A stretch of DNA of 64,000 nucleotides from a virus: positions 1-64,000 of IMG/VR virus record IMGVR_UViG_3300032236_001457; one strand, written 5' to 3'. Each line of letters starts with the position of its first letter. Positions within the stretch are counted from its first letter, which is position 1. Below, piece by piece: positions 8,052 to 16,477 of this stretch. The notes beneath the pieces were generated by a model. The model was given only the letters and a program-made list of their open reading frames with translations, was not told where the DNA came from and ran no database searches. Position numbers and translations under genes: made by a program.

Positions 8052-8743
8052 AAGATTTCCTGATCGGCAACCTTATTTATGCTATATCTAGGAACAAACT
8101 CTTCTACTCTGCGGATCTTCCCACCCGCTGCCATAGTAATCATCATGACCATGTTGCGATCGCGGGCATAAAAATAACAGGCACTGGGCCAAAATCCTCG
8201 TTTACCGGAAAAGTTCTTTCGTGTTGCATTAGGAATCCCGATACAGTTCTCGTCATACTTTTCTGCCCATTCAAGCATATTGGATGCAGTATCGGTATCC
8301 ATGTCCTTGAACACTACTCTGAACTTATACCTGTGTTTAGGAAGATGATTACATAACACGATCTTGCTATCGCCCTCCATGATCTCAAGTTCTGCGGTAT
8401 CAGCTGGCTCTGTCACACTGATAACATAATCTGCAAGTTCTGTGGCCATTTCCTGATACAGCACCGGATCCTTGATAAAAATACTAATTTGATCATGCTC
8501 TATTCGTAATTTTATACCAAGTGCTATATAGTGCTCTAATTTGATTAGATAATCCAGCAACAATAACGGATCGATATTCTTTCTTTTTGACCAATGCCGA
8601 TTGATGTTAGGAGTGATACACCATTTTTTTAGGTATTCAATTCCGCGAGCCCTTAACAGCGTGGCTCCTACCATACCAGTTGAGATCTTGTAGGGCCACT
8701 CTCCGTAGAACAGTTTATTGGTCTTCAGTTTCTTCGGTATCAT
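8027..8743 (-). CDS. Hypothetical protein
   Basis: 238 residues beginning MIPKKLKTNKLFYGEWPYKI. It has a mixed alpha/beta look, with conserved-looking HRYKFRVVFKDMD and a basic stretch NATRKNFSGKRGFWPSACYFYARDR. I do not recognise the family. It overlaps clpA upstream by 29 bp and the next gene by 25 bp, so it is probably co-translated with clpA. The strength of the frame and the gene packing support it as real. Confidence 0.75.
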   Translation of the reverse strand: MIPKKLKTNKLFYGEWPYKISTGMVGATLLRARGIEYLKKWCITPNINRHWSKRKNIDPLLLLDYLIKLEHYIALGIKLRIEHDQISIFIKDPVLYQEMATELADYVISVTEPADTAELEIMEGDSKIVLCNHLPKHRYKFRVVFKDMDTDTASNMLEWAEKYDENCIGIPNATRKNFSGKRGFWPSACYFYARDRNMVMMITMAAGGKIRRVEEFVPRYSINKVADQEILCQHLAKV

Positions 8744-10988
8744 TTTTAACCTTGCTGACAGGAAGGATATCTACAATATTGAGTTTGAGTTCGGTTCCAT
8801 CGACACTGAGTTCTACAATACCGCCATTAGCTAGACTGCCAAATAGGATTTCACGGCTTAATGGTTTCTTGATCTGCTCATCGATAACACGCTGCAAAGG
8901 TCTGGCACCCATTTTGCTATCAAACCCTCGATCGACCAAATATGCCAGTGCTAGAGCATTTGGTTTGACATGAATATTTTTATCTTTAACTAAACTATTG
9001 AGATCATCGATAAACTTCTTAACAATCTTAGTCATTGTATTCTTGTCCAACTTACCAAAGCGGATAACCCCGTCTAGCCGATTGCGGAATTCTGGAGCAA
9101 AGAATTTATTAACAGCATCTTTTGGATCGCCGTCTCGTTCCAGACTACCAAATCCTACGCCGTTCTTTTCAGCATCAGCAGCACCCAAGTTGCTGGTCAT
9201 AATGATGATAGCACTACGAGCATCTGCTTTCTTACCATTGCTACCGGTAATAAATCCATTGTCCATGATCTGTAGTAGAAGTGTTAGCACATCTGGGTGT
9301 GCTTTTTCTACTTCGTCTAGCAACAACACACAATGTGGAGTTTCCTGCAGACTAGTAATTAGTTGTCCAGCATTTTCTTCGAAGCCTACATATCCTGGAG
9401 GACTACCGATGAACTTGGCCACGCTGTGTTTTTCTTGGAACTCACTCATGTCAAACCTAATCAGTTTGATACCCATGTTAAGTGCCAGTTGTTTAGCAGC
9501 CTCGGTCTTGCCTACGCCAGTTGGTCCTACGAACAAGAAACTACCTACTGGTTTGTTCAGACTCTTCAATCCGGCTTGAGCAATAAACACCTTATCAAGT
9601 AGACTTTCAATAGCCTTTTCCTGCCCATACACTTTGGATTTCATGTTCTTTTCCAGTGATTGTGTATTGACATTTTCCTTGTTGTTGATCTGGTCGAAGC
9701 TGAGGTTAGCAAGTTTTGCTACTTCAAAAACGATTTCCTCGTGATCCACAATGCCGCCTTCTTGATCTTTCACTTTAAATCTAGCACAGGCACAGTCAAT
9801 CAGATCAATGGCCTTGTCTGGTAGCTTCTTATCAGTTAGATATTTCACGCTGTATTTGACACTGTCAATTACGGCCTGGTTAGTAATTTTAACCTTGTGA
9901 TGACGCTCGTAGTATTTTTTAATACCTTTAACAATCTTAATTGCAGTATCCTCATCGGGCTCATCGACAACTACACGCTGGAAACGACGCATAAGAGCAC
10001 GATCTTTTTCAAAGTGTTTGCGGTATTCTTCCCAAGTAGTGCTGGCAATAACTTTAATAGTGCCTTTGCCCAGTGCGGATTTCAACATATTGGCCATGTC
10101 GTTGCTGCTGCCATTAGCAGCACCGGCACCATTCATCATGTGTGCTTCGTCAATAAAAAGAATAGATTTGCCTTTCTTTTCAATAGCACCAATAACTGCC
10201 TTTAATCGTTCTTCAAAATCACCACGATATTTGCTGCCTGCTAGCAGTGCGCTGATGTCTAGACTATAGACATTGTGCTCTTGAATAAATTTAGGAACAT
10301 TACCTTCAAAGATTTTACGAGCCAATCCTTCGGCAATAGCAGTTTTACCGACACCGGGGTCGCCGATCAGAATAGCGTTGGCTTTGGTACGACGAGCCAA
10401 CACCAATTCAATTTCTTCAATCTCCTTGTCTCGCCCAATAACAGGATCAATTTTTTTAGACTTGGCTTTAGCAGTTAGATTAGTGCAGAACTGAACAATC
10501 ATGCGTTCTAGCTGTGCTGTTTTAGAATCAGTTGCTGCTGCTTCTTCATCTTCGCGAACTAGCTCTTTCTTAACAAAGTTAATGAATTTGTCTTTGTCAA
10601 TATTGGCCTTTCTAATGAAAAAGCTAGCATGACTTTTCTTTTCAGAAAACATGCTGAGGAAACAATCAACTGGTTCGATGATTTGCCTGCCACTGAACAA
10701 GACCTGTGTAAAAGCACGATTCAACATGCGATCTACAGTGTTGGTCTTTTTGGGTTTTTCTTGTTCAGGATTTACGATTTCCTGTAGATTGTTTTTGATA
10801 TAACTGTCTAGATCTTCTTTGAGAACATTTACATCTGCTCCAAATGCGGTTAGTATTTCAGCAAAGGAATTATTATTGACCATGCTGTATAAAAAGTGTT
10901 CCAATGTAATATATTCATGGTCGTATACACTGGCTATTTTAACAGCATTTTCAAAAATGCTCTCGAGATCTTTATTTGGTTCTAACAT
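8715..10988 (-). CDS. clpA: ClpA-like AAA+ unfoldase
   Basis: 757 residues, full length for ClpA. A Clp N-domain (about 1-145) is followed by AAA-1 with Walker A GDPGVGKT (209-216) and Walker B ILFIDEAH, then AAA-2 with Walker A GPTGVGKT (488-495), Walker B LLLDEVEKAH, and a Clp C-terminal domain. A VGF tripeptide (611-613) before the FAPEFRNRLDG segment sits where ClpA has its IGL ClpP-docking loop, so it should dock a ClpP. A phage ClpP is encoded at 42676-43263. The family unfolds substrates with ATP and feeds them to ClpP. It is the last recognisable member of dnaJ-def-clpA. Targets in infection are unknown. Confidence 0.95.
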   Translation of the reverse strand: MLEPNKDLESIFENAVKIASVYDHEYITLEHFLYSMVNNNSFAEILTAFGADVNVLKEDLDSYIKNNLQEIVNPEQEKPKKTNTVDRMLNRAFTQVLFSGRQIIEPVDCFLSMFSEKKSHASFFIRKANIDKDKFINFVKKELVREDEEAAATDSKTAQLERMIVQFCTNLTAKAKSKKIDPVIGRDKEIEEIELVLARRTKANAILIGDPGVGKTAIAEGLARKIFEGNVPKFIQEHNVYSLDISALLAGSKYRGDFEERLKAVIGAIEKKGKSILFIDEAHMMNGAGAANGSSNDMANMLKSALGKGTIKVIASTTWEEYRKHFEKDRALMRRFQRVVVDEPDEDTAIKIVKGIKKYYERHHKVKITNQAVIDSVKYSVKYLTDKKLPDKAIDLIDCACARFKVKDQEGGIVDHEEIVFEVAKLANLSFDQINNKENVNTQSLEKNMKSKVYGQEKAIESLLDKVFIAQAGLKSLNKPVGSFLFVGPTGVGKTEAAKQLALNMGIKLIRFDMSEFQEKHSVAKFIGSPPGYVGFEENAGQLITSLQETPHCVLLLDEVEKAHPDVLTLLLQIMDNGFITGSNGKKADARSAIIIMTSNLGAADAEKNGVGFGSLERDGDPKDAVNKFFAPEFRNRLDGVIRFGKLDKNTMTKIVKKFIDDLNSLVKDKNIHVKPNALALAYLVDRGFDSKMGARPLQRVIDEQIKKPLSREILFGSLANGGIVELSVDGTELKLNIVDILPVSKVKNDTEETEDQ

Positions 10989-10989
10989 A

Positions 10990-11487
10990 TTACTTGTGCT
11001 TCCTCTTTTGTGTTTTTTTAACTGCTAACGCCCATTTAAGAGTGCTAACTCTATCTTGAAATACAATACCTTCTAAATGGTCTAACTCATGTAAAAAACA
11101 CCTACATTGATAGTCTTCAAACTCACCTTCTTGCCATGCTCCTGTTCTATCCTGCCATCTAGCACGAATCTTGCGTGGACGATTAATTTTAACATAGATA
11201 TTGGGAAAACTCAAGCAGCCTTCCTCTAGTTCGACTAAATCCTCTGTATTGGCCACAACCATGGGATTAAAAAACGCCTGTGCCAGTTTGGGCAGTCGAA
11301 CATGACCCATGGCAAATACACGGGTCGCTATGCCCATTTGGTTGGCAGCCAGTCCAATACCATTGTTGGCCAACATGTTATCTACTAGTAATCGTTCCAA
11401 CTCTACTGGATCCATTATAGGATTGTCAAAGTCAAATTCTGGGCATGTCGATCTCAATGCCTCATTAGGAAAAGTTAATATTGTCAT
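10990..11487 (-). CDS. def: Peptide deformylase
   Basis: 165 residues. All three deformylase motifs are present: GIGLAANQ (43-50), EEGCLSFP (metal Cys at 91) and HELDH (133-137). The enzyme removes formyl from nascent N-terminal methionine. It is known in marine T4-like phages, where it is thought to speed maturation of certain host or phage proteins. It sits between dnaJ and clpA with spacings of 8 bp and 1 bp, indicating one transcript. A Lys/Arg-rich tail (KKTQKRKHK) is unusual and could bind the ribosome. Confidence 0.95.
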   Translation of the reverse strand: MTILTFPNEALRSTCPEFDFDNPIMDPVELERLLVDNMLANNGIGLAANQMGIATRVFAMGHVRLPKLAQAFFNPMVVANTEDLVELEEGCLSFPNIYVKINRPRKIRARWQDRTGAWQEGEFEDYQCRCFLHELDHLEGIVFQDRVSTLKWALAVKKTQKRKHK

Positions 11488-11495
11488 ATTGGTAT

Positions 11496-12344
11496 TTAAC
11501 GAAACACTTGAGACAGTGCGGCTCGTTGGAAGTCGGTTAGATTGGTTGGTATGCTAATGTTTATAGTCATCAACATTCGACCACGAAATCTAGAATCATT
11601 GATATTAGGCATACCGTGGCCCTGTGCTGCTAGTATTTGTCCTGGCTGTGTTCCAGGATTAATGGTAACCGCTAGGGTTCTTCCATCAATAGTATCTATG
11701 TCAACGGTTTTTCCTAACATAGCATCAACACAGGTAATATCTATATCTCTAACAAGATCATCGCCTTGTCTTTGAAAGACTGGGTGTTCTAATATATTCA
11801 CAGTGAGATGTATATCTCCTCTAGGTATATTAGCATAACTATCATCGCCCATTCCACTTAATCTCAGTGTGGTATTATCCTGTATACCAGCGGGTATTTT
11901 TATTTCAAGTGTTTGATTACGGCCACTGGGCAGTGTAAGATTAGCTAATAATTCTTTGCCGTGGAATGCTTCTTCTAGTGAGATTTGTGTTTGTATGTTT
12001 AGTGTTCGATTACGGGGACCCTGTTGGCGCCGTTGACCGAATATATCTCCAAATGGGTTTTGGCCACCAAACGCATGAGCAAATATATCTTCAAACCCTG
12101 GAGGCATTCCTCCGCCTGTATGAAAGTGGAATCCACCTGGCATACCTTGCGGTTGGGGATTGTCGTATTGTGATCGTTTATCTGGATCACTCAGTGTGTC
12201 GTATGCTGCCTGTATTTCTTGGAAGCGTTGGGTATCGCCGCCCTTATCCGGATGATTTTGGCTAGCTAAACGACGATATGCTCGTTTAATATCTTCTGAG
12301 CTGGCATTTCGATCAACGCCGAGTATTGAGTAGTAATCTGACAT
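11496..12344 (-). CDS. DnaJ/CbpA-type J-domain co-chaperone
   Basis: 282 residues. The J domain (1-65) has HPD at 31-33. A Gly/Phe-rich linker (about 67-100) precedes a C-terminal peptide-binding region (about 110-282). No CxxCxGxG zinc repeats are present, so it is a class II (CbpA-like) J protein. It would stimulate host DnaK. It leads the dnaJ-def-clpA operon behind a strong sigma-70 promoter (12369-12397). A true J-domain co-chaperone is uncommon in phages. Confidence 0.95.
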   Translation of the reverse strand: MSDYYSILGVDRNASSEDIKRAYRRLASQNHPDKGGDTQRFQEIQAAYDTLSDPDKRSQYDNPQPQGMPGGFHFHTGGGMPPGFEDIFAHAFGGQNPFGDIFGQRRQQGPRNRTLNIQTQISLEEAFHGKELLANLTLPSGRNQTLEIKIPAGIQDNTTLRLSGMGDDSYANIPRGDIHLTVNILEHPVFQRQGDDLVRDIDITCVDAMLGKTVDIDTIDGRTLAVTINPGTQPGQILAAQGHGMPNINDSRFRGRMLMTINISIPTNLTDFQRAALSQVFR

Positions 12345-12352
12345 ATCATAGA

Positions 12353-12385
12353 AAAAGGTATAGCATATAGTATACTATACCTTTT
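12353..12385 (-). terminator. Inverted repeat: terminator of the LamG gene, or operator of the dnaJ promoter
   Basis: An 11-bp perfect inverted repeat (aaaaggtatag at 12353-12363, ctatacctttt at 12375-12385). In minus-strand RNA reading through from the LamG gene it forms a hairpin followed by a U run. The same repeat covers the -10 box and start region of the dnaJ promoter. Confidence 0.6.
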
Positions 12386-12397
12386 GTGCTGTGTCAA
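12369..12397 (-). promoter_or_regulatory. Sigma-70 promoter of dnaJ-def-clpA
   Basis: Minus strand: TTGACA (12397-12392), exactly 17 bp, then TATACT (12374-12369). The -35 is consensus and the -10 matches 5 of 6. Expected transcription start is about 12362, giving a leader of about 18 nt before ATG 12344. The inverted repeat at 12353-12385 overlaps it. Confidence 0.75.
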
Positions 12398-12402
12398 TGT
12401 GT

Positions 12403-13155
12403 TTAGTAACCGTAGGCTGCTTTTGTAGCGCTCCATACACCTACTAAAGTTGAACTAGGATATGCTGTGCCATCGATTATTCTAACTTCTCGCATGGCTT
12501 GTGCTGGTTGAACACCACCGATATATTGGTCGTATGCTAATCTTACTGGTATCCCAGATCCTTCGAATGCGGTTGTATTACCACTGGTTGTATATGTAGT
12601 GCCGTCTACAACATAAACTACGGTGCTACCAGTTTGTGATACAGAAATAAAGTGCCAATCATTTGCAGTCAATGCGGTATTTAAAGAGATAGTCTGGTCT
12701 CCTCTATTATATTTTACTAGATTTACTGCGTTACCGCTACTATCGACCCGTAATCCCCATCCGTAGTTCCCGGCATTTCTACTAATTAATGTCATACTAC
12801 CCGAGAAGGCAGGAGCAGCAAACCATCCCATCAGTGTCATAGCAGTTGCTCCAGCTGTAGGAATACTAGAATTATTTGCTGTGGCATAGGTTGAGCCATT
12901 GAAATTGTAGTATTGTGAATTTCCTGCCGACGCATTTGATAGTGTAAAGGTATTACCGCTGCCGGAAATATCGGGCACTGTTGTGCCACTGGTCCAAAGA
13001 CCCATTTCGAATACCACAGCAGGATCTCCTAAAGATGTTGGGCTACCGGTTGGAGTAGTATAACTACCTCCGCCACCTCCGCCACCTGAGCCAGCTGTAA
13101 CTCCATTTCCGATTGTAATGCCTTGTCCGAATCTAATATTGTATGGTGCAGTCAT
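12403..13155 (-). CDS. LamG/concanavalin-like lectin-domain virion protein
   Basis: 250 residues. A short N-terminal motif (YNIRFGQGITIGNG) and a Gly linker are followed by a LamG/Laminin-G-3-type jelly-roll domain (about 45-250), recognisable by MTLMGWFAAP, WGLRVDSSGN, DWHFISVSQTG and VRIIDGTAYP. The family binds glycans or proteins; in phages such proteins decorate capsids or tails. It is the last gene of the lysis/lectin run and ends just before the dnaJ promoter. Its start overlaps the stop of the 60-residue secreted protein (ATGA). Confidence 0.8.
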   Translation of the reverse strand: MTAPYNIRFGQGITIGNGVTAGSGGGGGGGSYTTPTGSPTSLGDPAVVFEMGLWTSGTTVPDISGSGNTFTLSNASAGNSQYYNFNGSTYATANNSSIPTAGATAMTLMGWFAAPAFSGSMTLISRNAGNYGWGLRVDSSGNAVNLVKYNRGDQTISLNTALTANDWHFISVSQTGSTVVYVVDGTTYTTSGNTTAFEGSGIPVRLAYDQYIGGVQPAQAMREVRIIDGTAYPSSTLVGVWSATKAAYGY

Positions 13156-13334
13156 TTTTTATTAGGTGATGTAGGAATCGCCTCTCCTTCTAGTTTTTTG
13201 TGGACTTTGATTGTTTTACATACTTCAACCTGTTTGCCATTTTTGTCCTCTTTGTGGCAAACTTTTTTCATTTCGGCTTCTGCTTGGGCTGCTGTCATTG
13301 CCAATCCTAGCAATGTTGCGATTAAATATTTCAT
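13152..13334 (-). CDS. Small exported protein
   Basis: 60 residues. It has a classic Sec signal peptide (MKYLIATLLGLAMTAAQAEA) with a likely cut after AQA or AEA. The mature part is short and Lys-rich with two cysteines (VCHKEDKNGKQVEVCKTIKV) that could form one disulfide. A periplasmic role near lysis or exclusion is inferred from its place beside the holin. No family recognised. It overlaps the LamG start by 4 bp. Confidence 0.7.
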   Translation of the reverse strand: MKYLIATLLGLAMTAAQAEAEMKKVCHKEDKNGKQVEVCKTIKVHKKLEGEAIPTSPNKK

Positions 13335-13345
13335 AGTATTTTTCC

Positions 13346-13882
13346 TTATAGAATTGGTTGTGGTGGTTGAACTGGAGCAGGTTTCCCACCAAACCCTGCT
13401 ACAACTGGCGCTGCTGAACCAAAACCACTGCCAAATCCGCTAGTTGCGGCCGGTGCTGGCGCTGATCCAAATCCACTACCAAATCCACCTGCAGCTGGTG
13501 CGGGTGAACTAAAACCACCGGCTGCTGGCGTTGGGCTTGTTGGAGGTGGCGTATATGTTGTTCCGAAACTTGATGGTGTAGATAATCCGCCATTGTTTGC
13601 TCCCGCTAGTTTTTCCTGTGTGCGACCAAAAGCAGCAAGACCTAACACGGCACCCATTGCGATGTGATATAGCCCGGCACCTTGCAGTGTAAGTGGTTGC
13701 CATTGACTATTAACTGAACCATGGCTGATACTTTGTAGAACGCTCCATAATATAGGAAATATAACAAAATCTGCCGTACAGGTGGCCATATAGACCCATC
13801 CCATCATAGGACGCCATTTACTATTCATCCAATCTTCTTTTTTCTGTTCGCTTGCGCTTAGTTCAACTTTTTCATCTGCCAT
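13346..13882 (-). CDS. Putative holin (three-TM type) with low-complexity tail
   Basis: 178 residues. The segment KWRPMMGWVYMATCTADF and the hydrophobic stretch after it, plus a second hydrophobic stretch near AGLYHIAMGAVLGLAAFG, match 3TM-type phage holins. The C-terminal 80 residues are Pro/Ala/Gly-rich with repeated GFGSGFGSA, longer than in typical holins. It would permeabilise the inner membrane. It stands immediately downstream of the DUF4337-like and endolysin genes. The tail could tune triggering; this is speculative. Confidence 0.8.
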   Translation of the reverse strand: MADEKVELSASEQKKEDWMNSKWRPMMGWVYMATCTADFVIFPILWSVLQSISHGSVNSQWQPLTLQGAGLYHIAMGAVLGLAAFGRTQEKLAGANNGGLSTPSSFGTTYTPPPTSPTPAAGGFSSPAPAAGGFGSGFGSAPAPAATSGFGSGFGSAAPVVAGFGGKPAPVQPPQPIL

Positions 13883-13891
13883 GATATTTCC

Positions 13892-14482
13892 TTAAATCCA
13901 AAGTAGCAGCCCTTGGCTACTGAGTAATAAACCTGCCCCTGCTACTACAAAACTGGCCCAAAACATAGGCATACTGACTGCTAGAATACTAGCACTTAGC
14001 AACACAATGCTAAGTTGATATGCAGTGCTGGCATAACCGATCCATGGACTACGCTTTTTGGCTTCGTCGCGGTCGGCTTCTAGCTTCTTGGCCTTTTCAA
14101 ATAATTCTTTCTTGCCTTCGCCTTTTTCGGGATCGCTTTCATAACGATTGATTTTGGCAGTTAGCTCTGCCACACGCTTGTCATCCTTGCGGAAAGCGGC
14201 ATCATCACGAGCATATTCGGCCATGGTCTGTTTCATGCTTTTGGCTTGATAGAATGCCCATACATCATTGGCCTTAATGGTATTGTTTAACACTGTGCTA
14301 GATAGTGTGCCACCATACCACGCATTTACTGCTAGCAGAAGTGCGAACACATTGATGACCAATCCGGCCTTGTCTTTGATCTTAGCTTCGCGCTCGCTAC
14401 GACTACCGGCTGGCGGTTTAGGAGCGTTAGGATCCTTAGGTTGCTTGTTTACCAAGTTTAACATACTGTCGATTAATGCCAT
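13892..14482 (-). CDS. DUF4337-like membrane protein
   Basis: 196 residues. One membrane helix lies near 40-60 (AGLVINVFALLLAVNAWYGG), with NNTIKANDVWAFYQAKSMK after it. A long charged coiled coil (about 85-145) is followed by two C-terminal membrane helices ending QGLLLWI. This matches DUF4337, a membrane family of unknown role. Lying between endolysin and holin, it may be an antiholin or second holin; that is positional inference only. Confidence 0.75.
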   Translation of the reverse strand: MALIDSMLNLVNKQPKDPNAPKPPAGSRSEREAKIKDKAGLVINVFALLLAVNAWYGGTLSSTVLNNTIKANDVWAFYQAKSMKQTMAEYARDDAAFRKDDKRVAELTAKINRYESDPEKGEGKKELFEKAKKLEADRDEAKKRSPWIGYASTAYQLSIVLLSASILAVSMPMFWASFVVAGAGLLLSSQGLLLWI

Positions 14483-14483
14483 G

Positions 14484-15107
14484 TCATGCTCCTAAAATAT
14501 GTAGTGCGTGTTCGTAATGTTTTTGACGATCCGCTAGTCCTAGCGTTCCACCATTGATCTTTTTAGTCAGTGTAAGTATATCTCCTGCGTCTGCCCACTT
14601 GTTTAAGTTATTACTTTCCCAGAACCAGCAAGCACTTTGAACAGCACCTTCAAATGTTGCTAGATATTCTGGAATGTCGTTAATATCAGTTTCGATGCTG
14701 TCGGCAAAGGCTTGATAGTTGCTGCGACCAGTAAGTTGAATTAGTCCGCGACCGCAAAAACGCCATCCATCGCCACTTGCTTCATTGCCATTACCCATGC
14801 GATTAGCATAAGCACGATTAGCGATAGCCTCTTGATTGTGTGCGTATTGTTGTGCTACAGCAGGATCTTTGAAATACTTAGGCCAAACACGTGAGAGACT
14901 TTCTGCTTTGTAGTTTAGATTTTCTTTAAGGAATTTGAATCCACCACTTTCATGAGCACATTGTGCTACAAAGGCAGCGACACGAGGAGGAGTGTTAATA
15001 TCGTAGTCGGGCAGTGCCTGCTCTAAGGCATGGTGCCAGTGATCCACATAAGGATTACCTGGAATTAATTGTGCTAACTGCTCAAGACTTAGGATAAAAT
15101 CACTCAT
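14484..15107 (-). CDS. Endolysin, glycoside hydrolase family 19
   Basis: 207 residues. GH19 chitinase/lysozyme features are AQCAHESGGF (catalytic E53), LKENLNYKAESL (E62), DGWRFCGRGLIQLTGRSNY, and KKINGG followed by GLADRQ. It hydrolyses peptidoglycan glycan strands. There is no signal peptide, so it needs the neighbouring holin to reach the murein. The start overlaps the i-spanin stop (ATGA at 15104-15107). Confidence 0.93.
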   Translation of the reverse strand: MSDFILSLEQLAQLIPGNPYVDHWHHALEQALPDYDINTPPRVAAFVAQCAHESGGFKFLKENLNYKAESLSRVWPKYFKDPAVAQQYAHNQEAIANRAYANRMGNGNEASGDGWRFCGRGLIQLTGRSNYQAFADSIETDINDIPEYLATFEGAVQSACWFWESNNLNKWADAGDILTLTKKINGGTLGLADRQKHYEHALHILGA

Positions 15108-15715
15108 TTATTAACTTCCTCATATATGCGTTTTTGCTGCTTGTACCACTCCTGCCAAGTAATTAATTTTTCTCGGATTTCGTTGTATTTTCCGTAGTTT
15201 TCGACGACGGTGTCGAGGAGGTCACTTGCTTTAACTCCGGAACTGGCTCCATCAGAAACGGTGGGACTTCCGGAAACTTCATTTTTACTGGCGCTGTTGA
15301 CGAGCATGACTGTAGAAACAGGCAACTCGCACTTAGCATCAAGCTGAGCCCCAGCAACTTCTTTAATGATTTTCTTGTTGGCATTGGTTTTTTCCTTTAC
15401 AATTTTAACCTTTTCCACTACTTTTGTTTCGATAACAGTATTGACTTCTTTAGATTTTGCCTCAGCAACTTGCACTTTGGCTTCCATATCTTTTACTTTA
15501 GCTTCCCAGGCAGCCTGTATTCCGCGGCCACCCTCGTAGTAAACTCCTACTACTGTGAGGACTATACCGATAAGATGAATTGGGAAATTATATTGACTGA
15601 TAAATGTTATGCGTTTCAATATCCAGGAAGCTAGTATCAGTCCAATTCCTGTTGTTACTATAATATGAAACATCCAGGTTGGAAGTAAGCCAATCATCCA
15701 TTCAATTTGCCACAT
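15104..15715 (-). CDS. Inner-membrane spanin (i-spanin, Rz-like)
   Basis: 203 residues. Hydrophobic segments lie at about 12-33 and 45-60, followed by a long coiled coil (about 65-118, rich in KVxxAEAK heptads) and a helical C-terminus. A lipoprotein gene is nested in another frame within it (15163-15384), the classic Rz/Rz1 arrangement, so I call it i-spanin. Two membrane segments rather than one is unusual. It fuses inner and outer membranes in the last lysis step. Confidence 0.8.
   Translation of the reverse strand: MWQIEWMIGLLPTWMFHIIVTTGIGLILASWILKRITFISQYNFPIHLIGIVLTVVGVYYEGGRGIQAAWEAKVKDMEAKVQVAEAKSKEVNTVIETKVVEKVKIVKEKTNANKKIIKEVAGAQLDAKCELPVSTVMLVNSASKNEVSGSPTVSDGASSGVKASDLLDTVVENYGKYNEIREKLITWQEWYKQQKRIYEEVNK
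15163..15384 (-). CDS. Outer-membrane spanin (o-spanin, Rz1-like) nested in the i-spanin gene
   Basis: 73 residues, entirely inside the i-spanin gene in another frame. A charged start (MPTRKSLKK), hydrophobic stretch (LLGLSLMLSASCLFL) and lipobox LQSC identify a lipoprotein. The mature part is Pro-rich (KFPEVPPFLMEPVPEL) and short, as in lambda Rz1. The lipid anchor places it in the outer membrane facing the i-spanin. Signal peptide, lipobox, prolines and nesting together make this a confident call although only sequence pattern supports it. Confidence 0.85.
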   Translation of the reverse strand: MPTRKSLKKLLGLSLMLSASCLFLQSCSSTAPVKMKFPEVPPFLMEPVPELKQVTSSTPSSKTTENTTKSEKN

Positions 15716-15718
15716 ATA

Positions 15719-16477
15719 TTACCACCTTGTTTTTTCTATCACCATACCACGATCACCGTTGCGAATTAAGAATTTGTTCCCAATTTTATCGATATCGTAT
15801 TTGCCCAAATATTTAGTTAGAAACAGACATTGACTCTGGCTGCTCTCGTCTAAACTTAGTCGTCCCGGGACAGTGTCTTTAACTGCTTCGTAATCGCCTA
15901 TGGCAATGAATTTCGCCTCTATAGGACCAGCATATGGTCTGCTAAAAACTAATGTATTATCTGCTTCCAGTGTTACTTCTGTGCTGCCCTGATCAAAGAA
16001 ATCTTTCACATCAACGTTTTTAATTTCTAATATCTTAGATTCGTATTCTTCCGCAGTCATTGGAATATGCTCTAGTATACTTTCTTCTGTAAATTCTACA
16101 CTCTTAGAAGCCTTTTGGTATCTAAAACGCCAATCGTAACTGTCGCATAGTTGTCCAATACCGTTTAATAGTTCTCTCATTTGACCGGGTAATTCTTGTG
16201 TTCTAGGGATTTCTACAAATACCTGATATTGACCGTCGTGCTCTTCACCTGAGCTCATGTCTGCATCGAGAATAAATGAATATCCTTTTTCAATAAATTC
16301 CATTAAGTCCATAGCAGGGGATTTTTCTTTGACTCGAAAACCAAGAACTACAACATCTTGATCCTCACCCATCTTGCTCTTATATTGATCTACAGTGAAT
16401 AGGTCGCTGACCTGTGAATAGAGATCCCCACTGCGGAGACCTTCTGTTAAATTAGATTTCTTCTGGTTCTTCGGCAT
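15719..16477 (-). CDS. Hypothetical phage protein
   Basis: 252 residues, acidic and soluble, beginning MPKNQKKSNLTEGLRSGDL. It includes a predicted beta-rich half (VVVLGFRVKEKSPAMDLMEF, YQVFVEIPRT) and a C-terminal half with IGDYEAVKDTVPGRLSLD. No enzyme motif seen. It overlaps the upstream gene by 26 bp and the two are probably translated together from the late promoter at 17005. Product unknown. Confidence 0.75.
   Translation of the reverse strand: MPKNQKKSNLTEGLRSGDLYSQVSDLFTVDQYKSKMGEDQDVVVLGFRVKEKSPAMDLMEFIEKGYSFILDADMSSGEEHDGQYQVFVEIPRTQELPGQMRELLNGIGQLCDSYDWRFRYQKASKSVEFTEESILEHIPMTAEEYESKILEIKNVDVKDFFDQGSTEVTLEADNTLVFSRPYAGPIEAKFIAIGDYEAVKDTVPGRLSLDESSQSQCLFLTKYLGKYDIDKIGNKFLIRNGDRGMVIEKTRW

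Noticed and set aside
8998-9579. 193-residue plus-strand frame
   Set aside because: Antisense to the AAA-2 domain of clpA.
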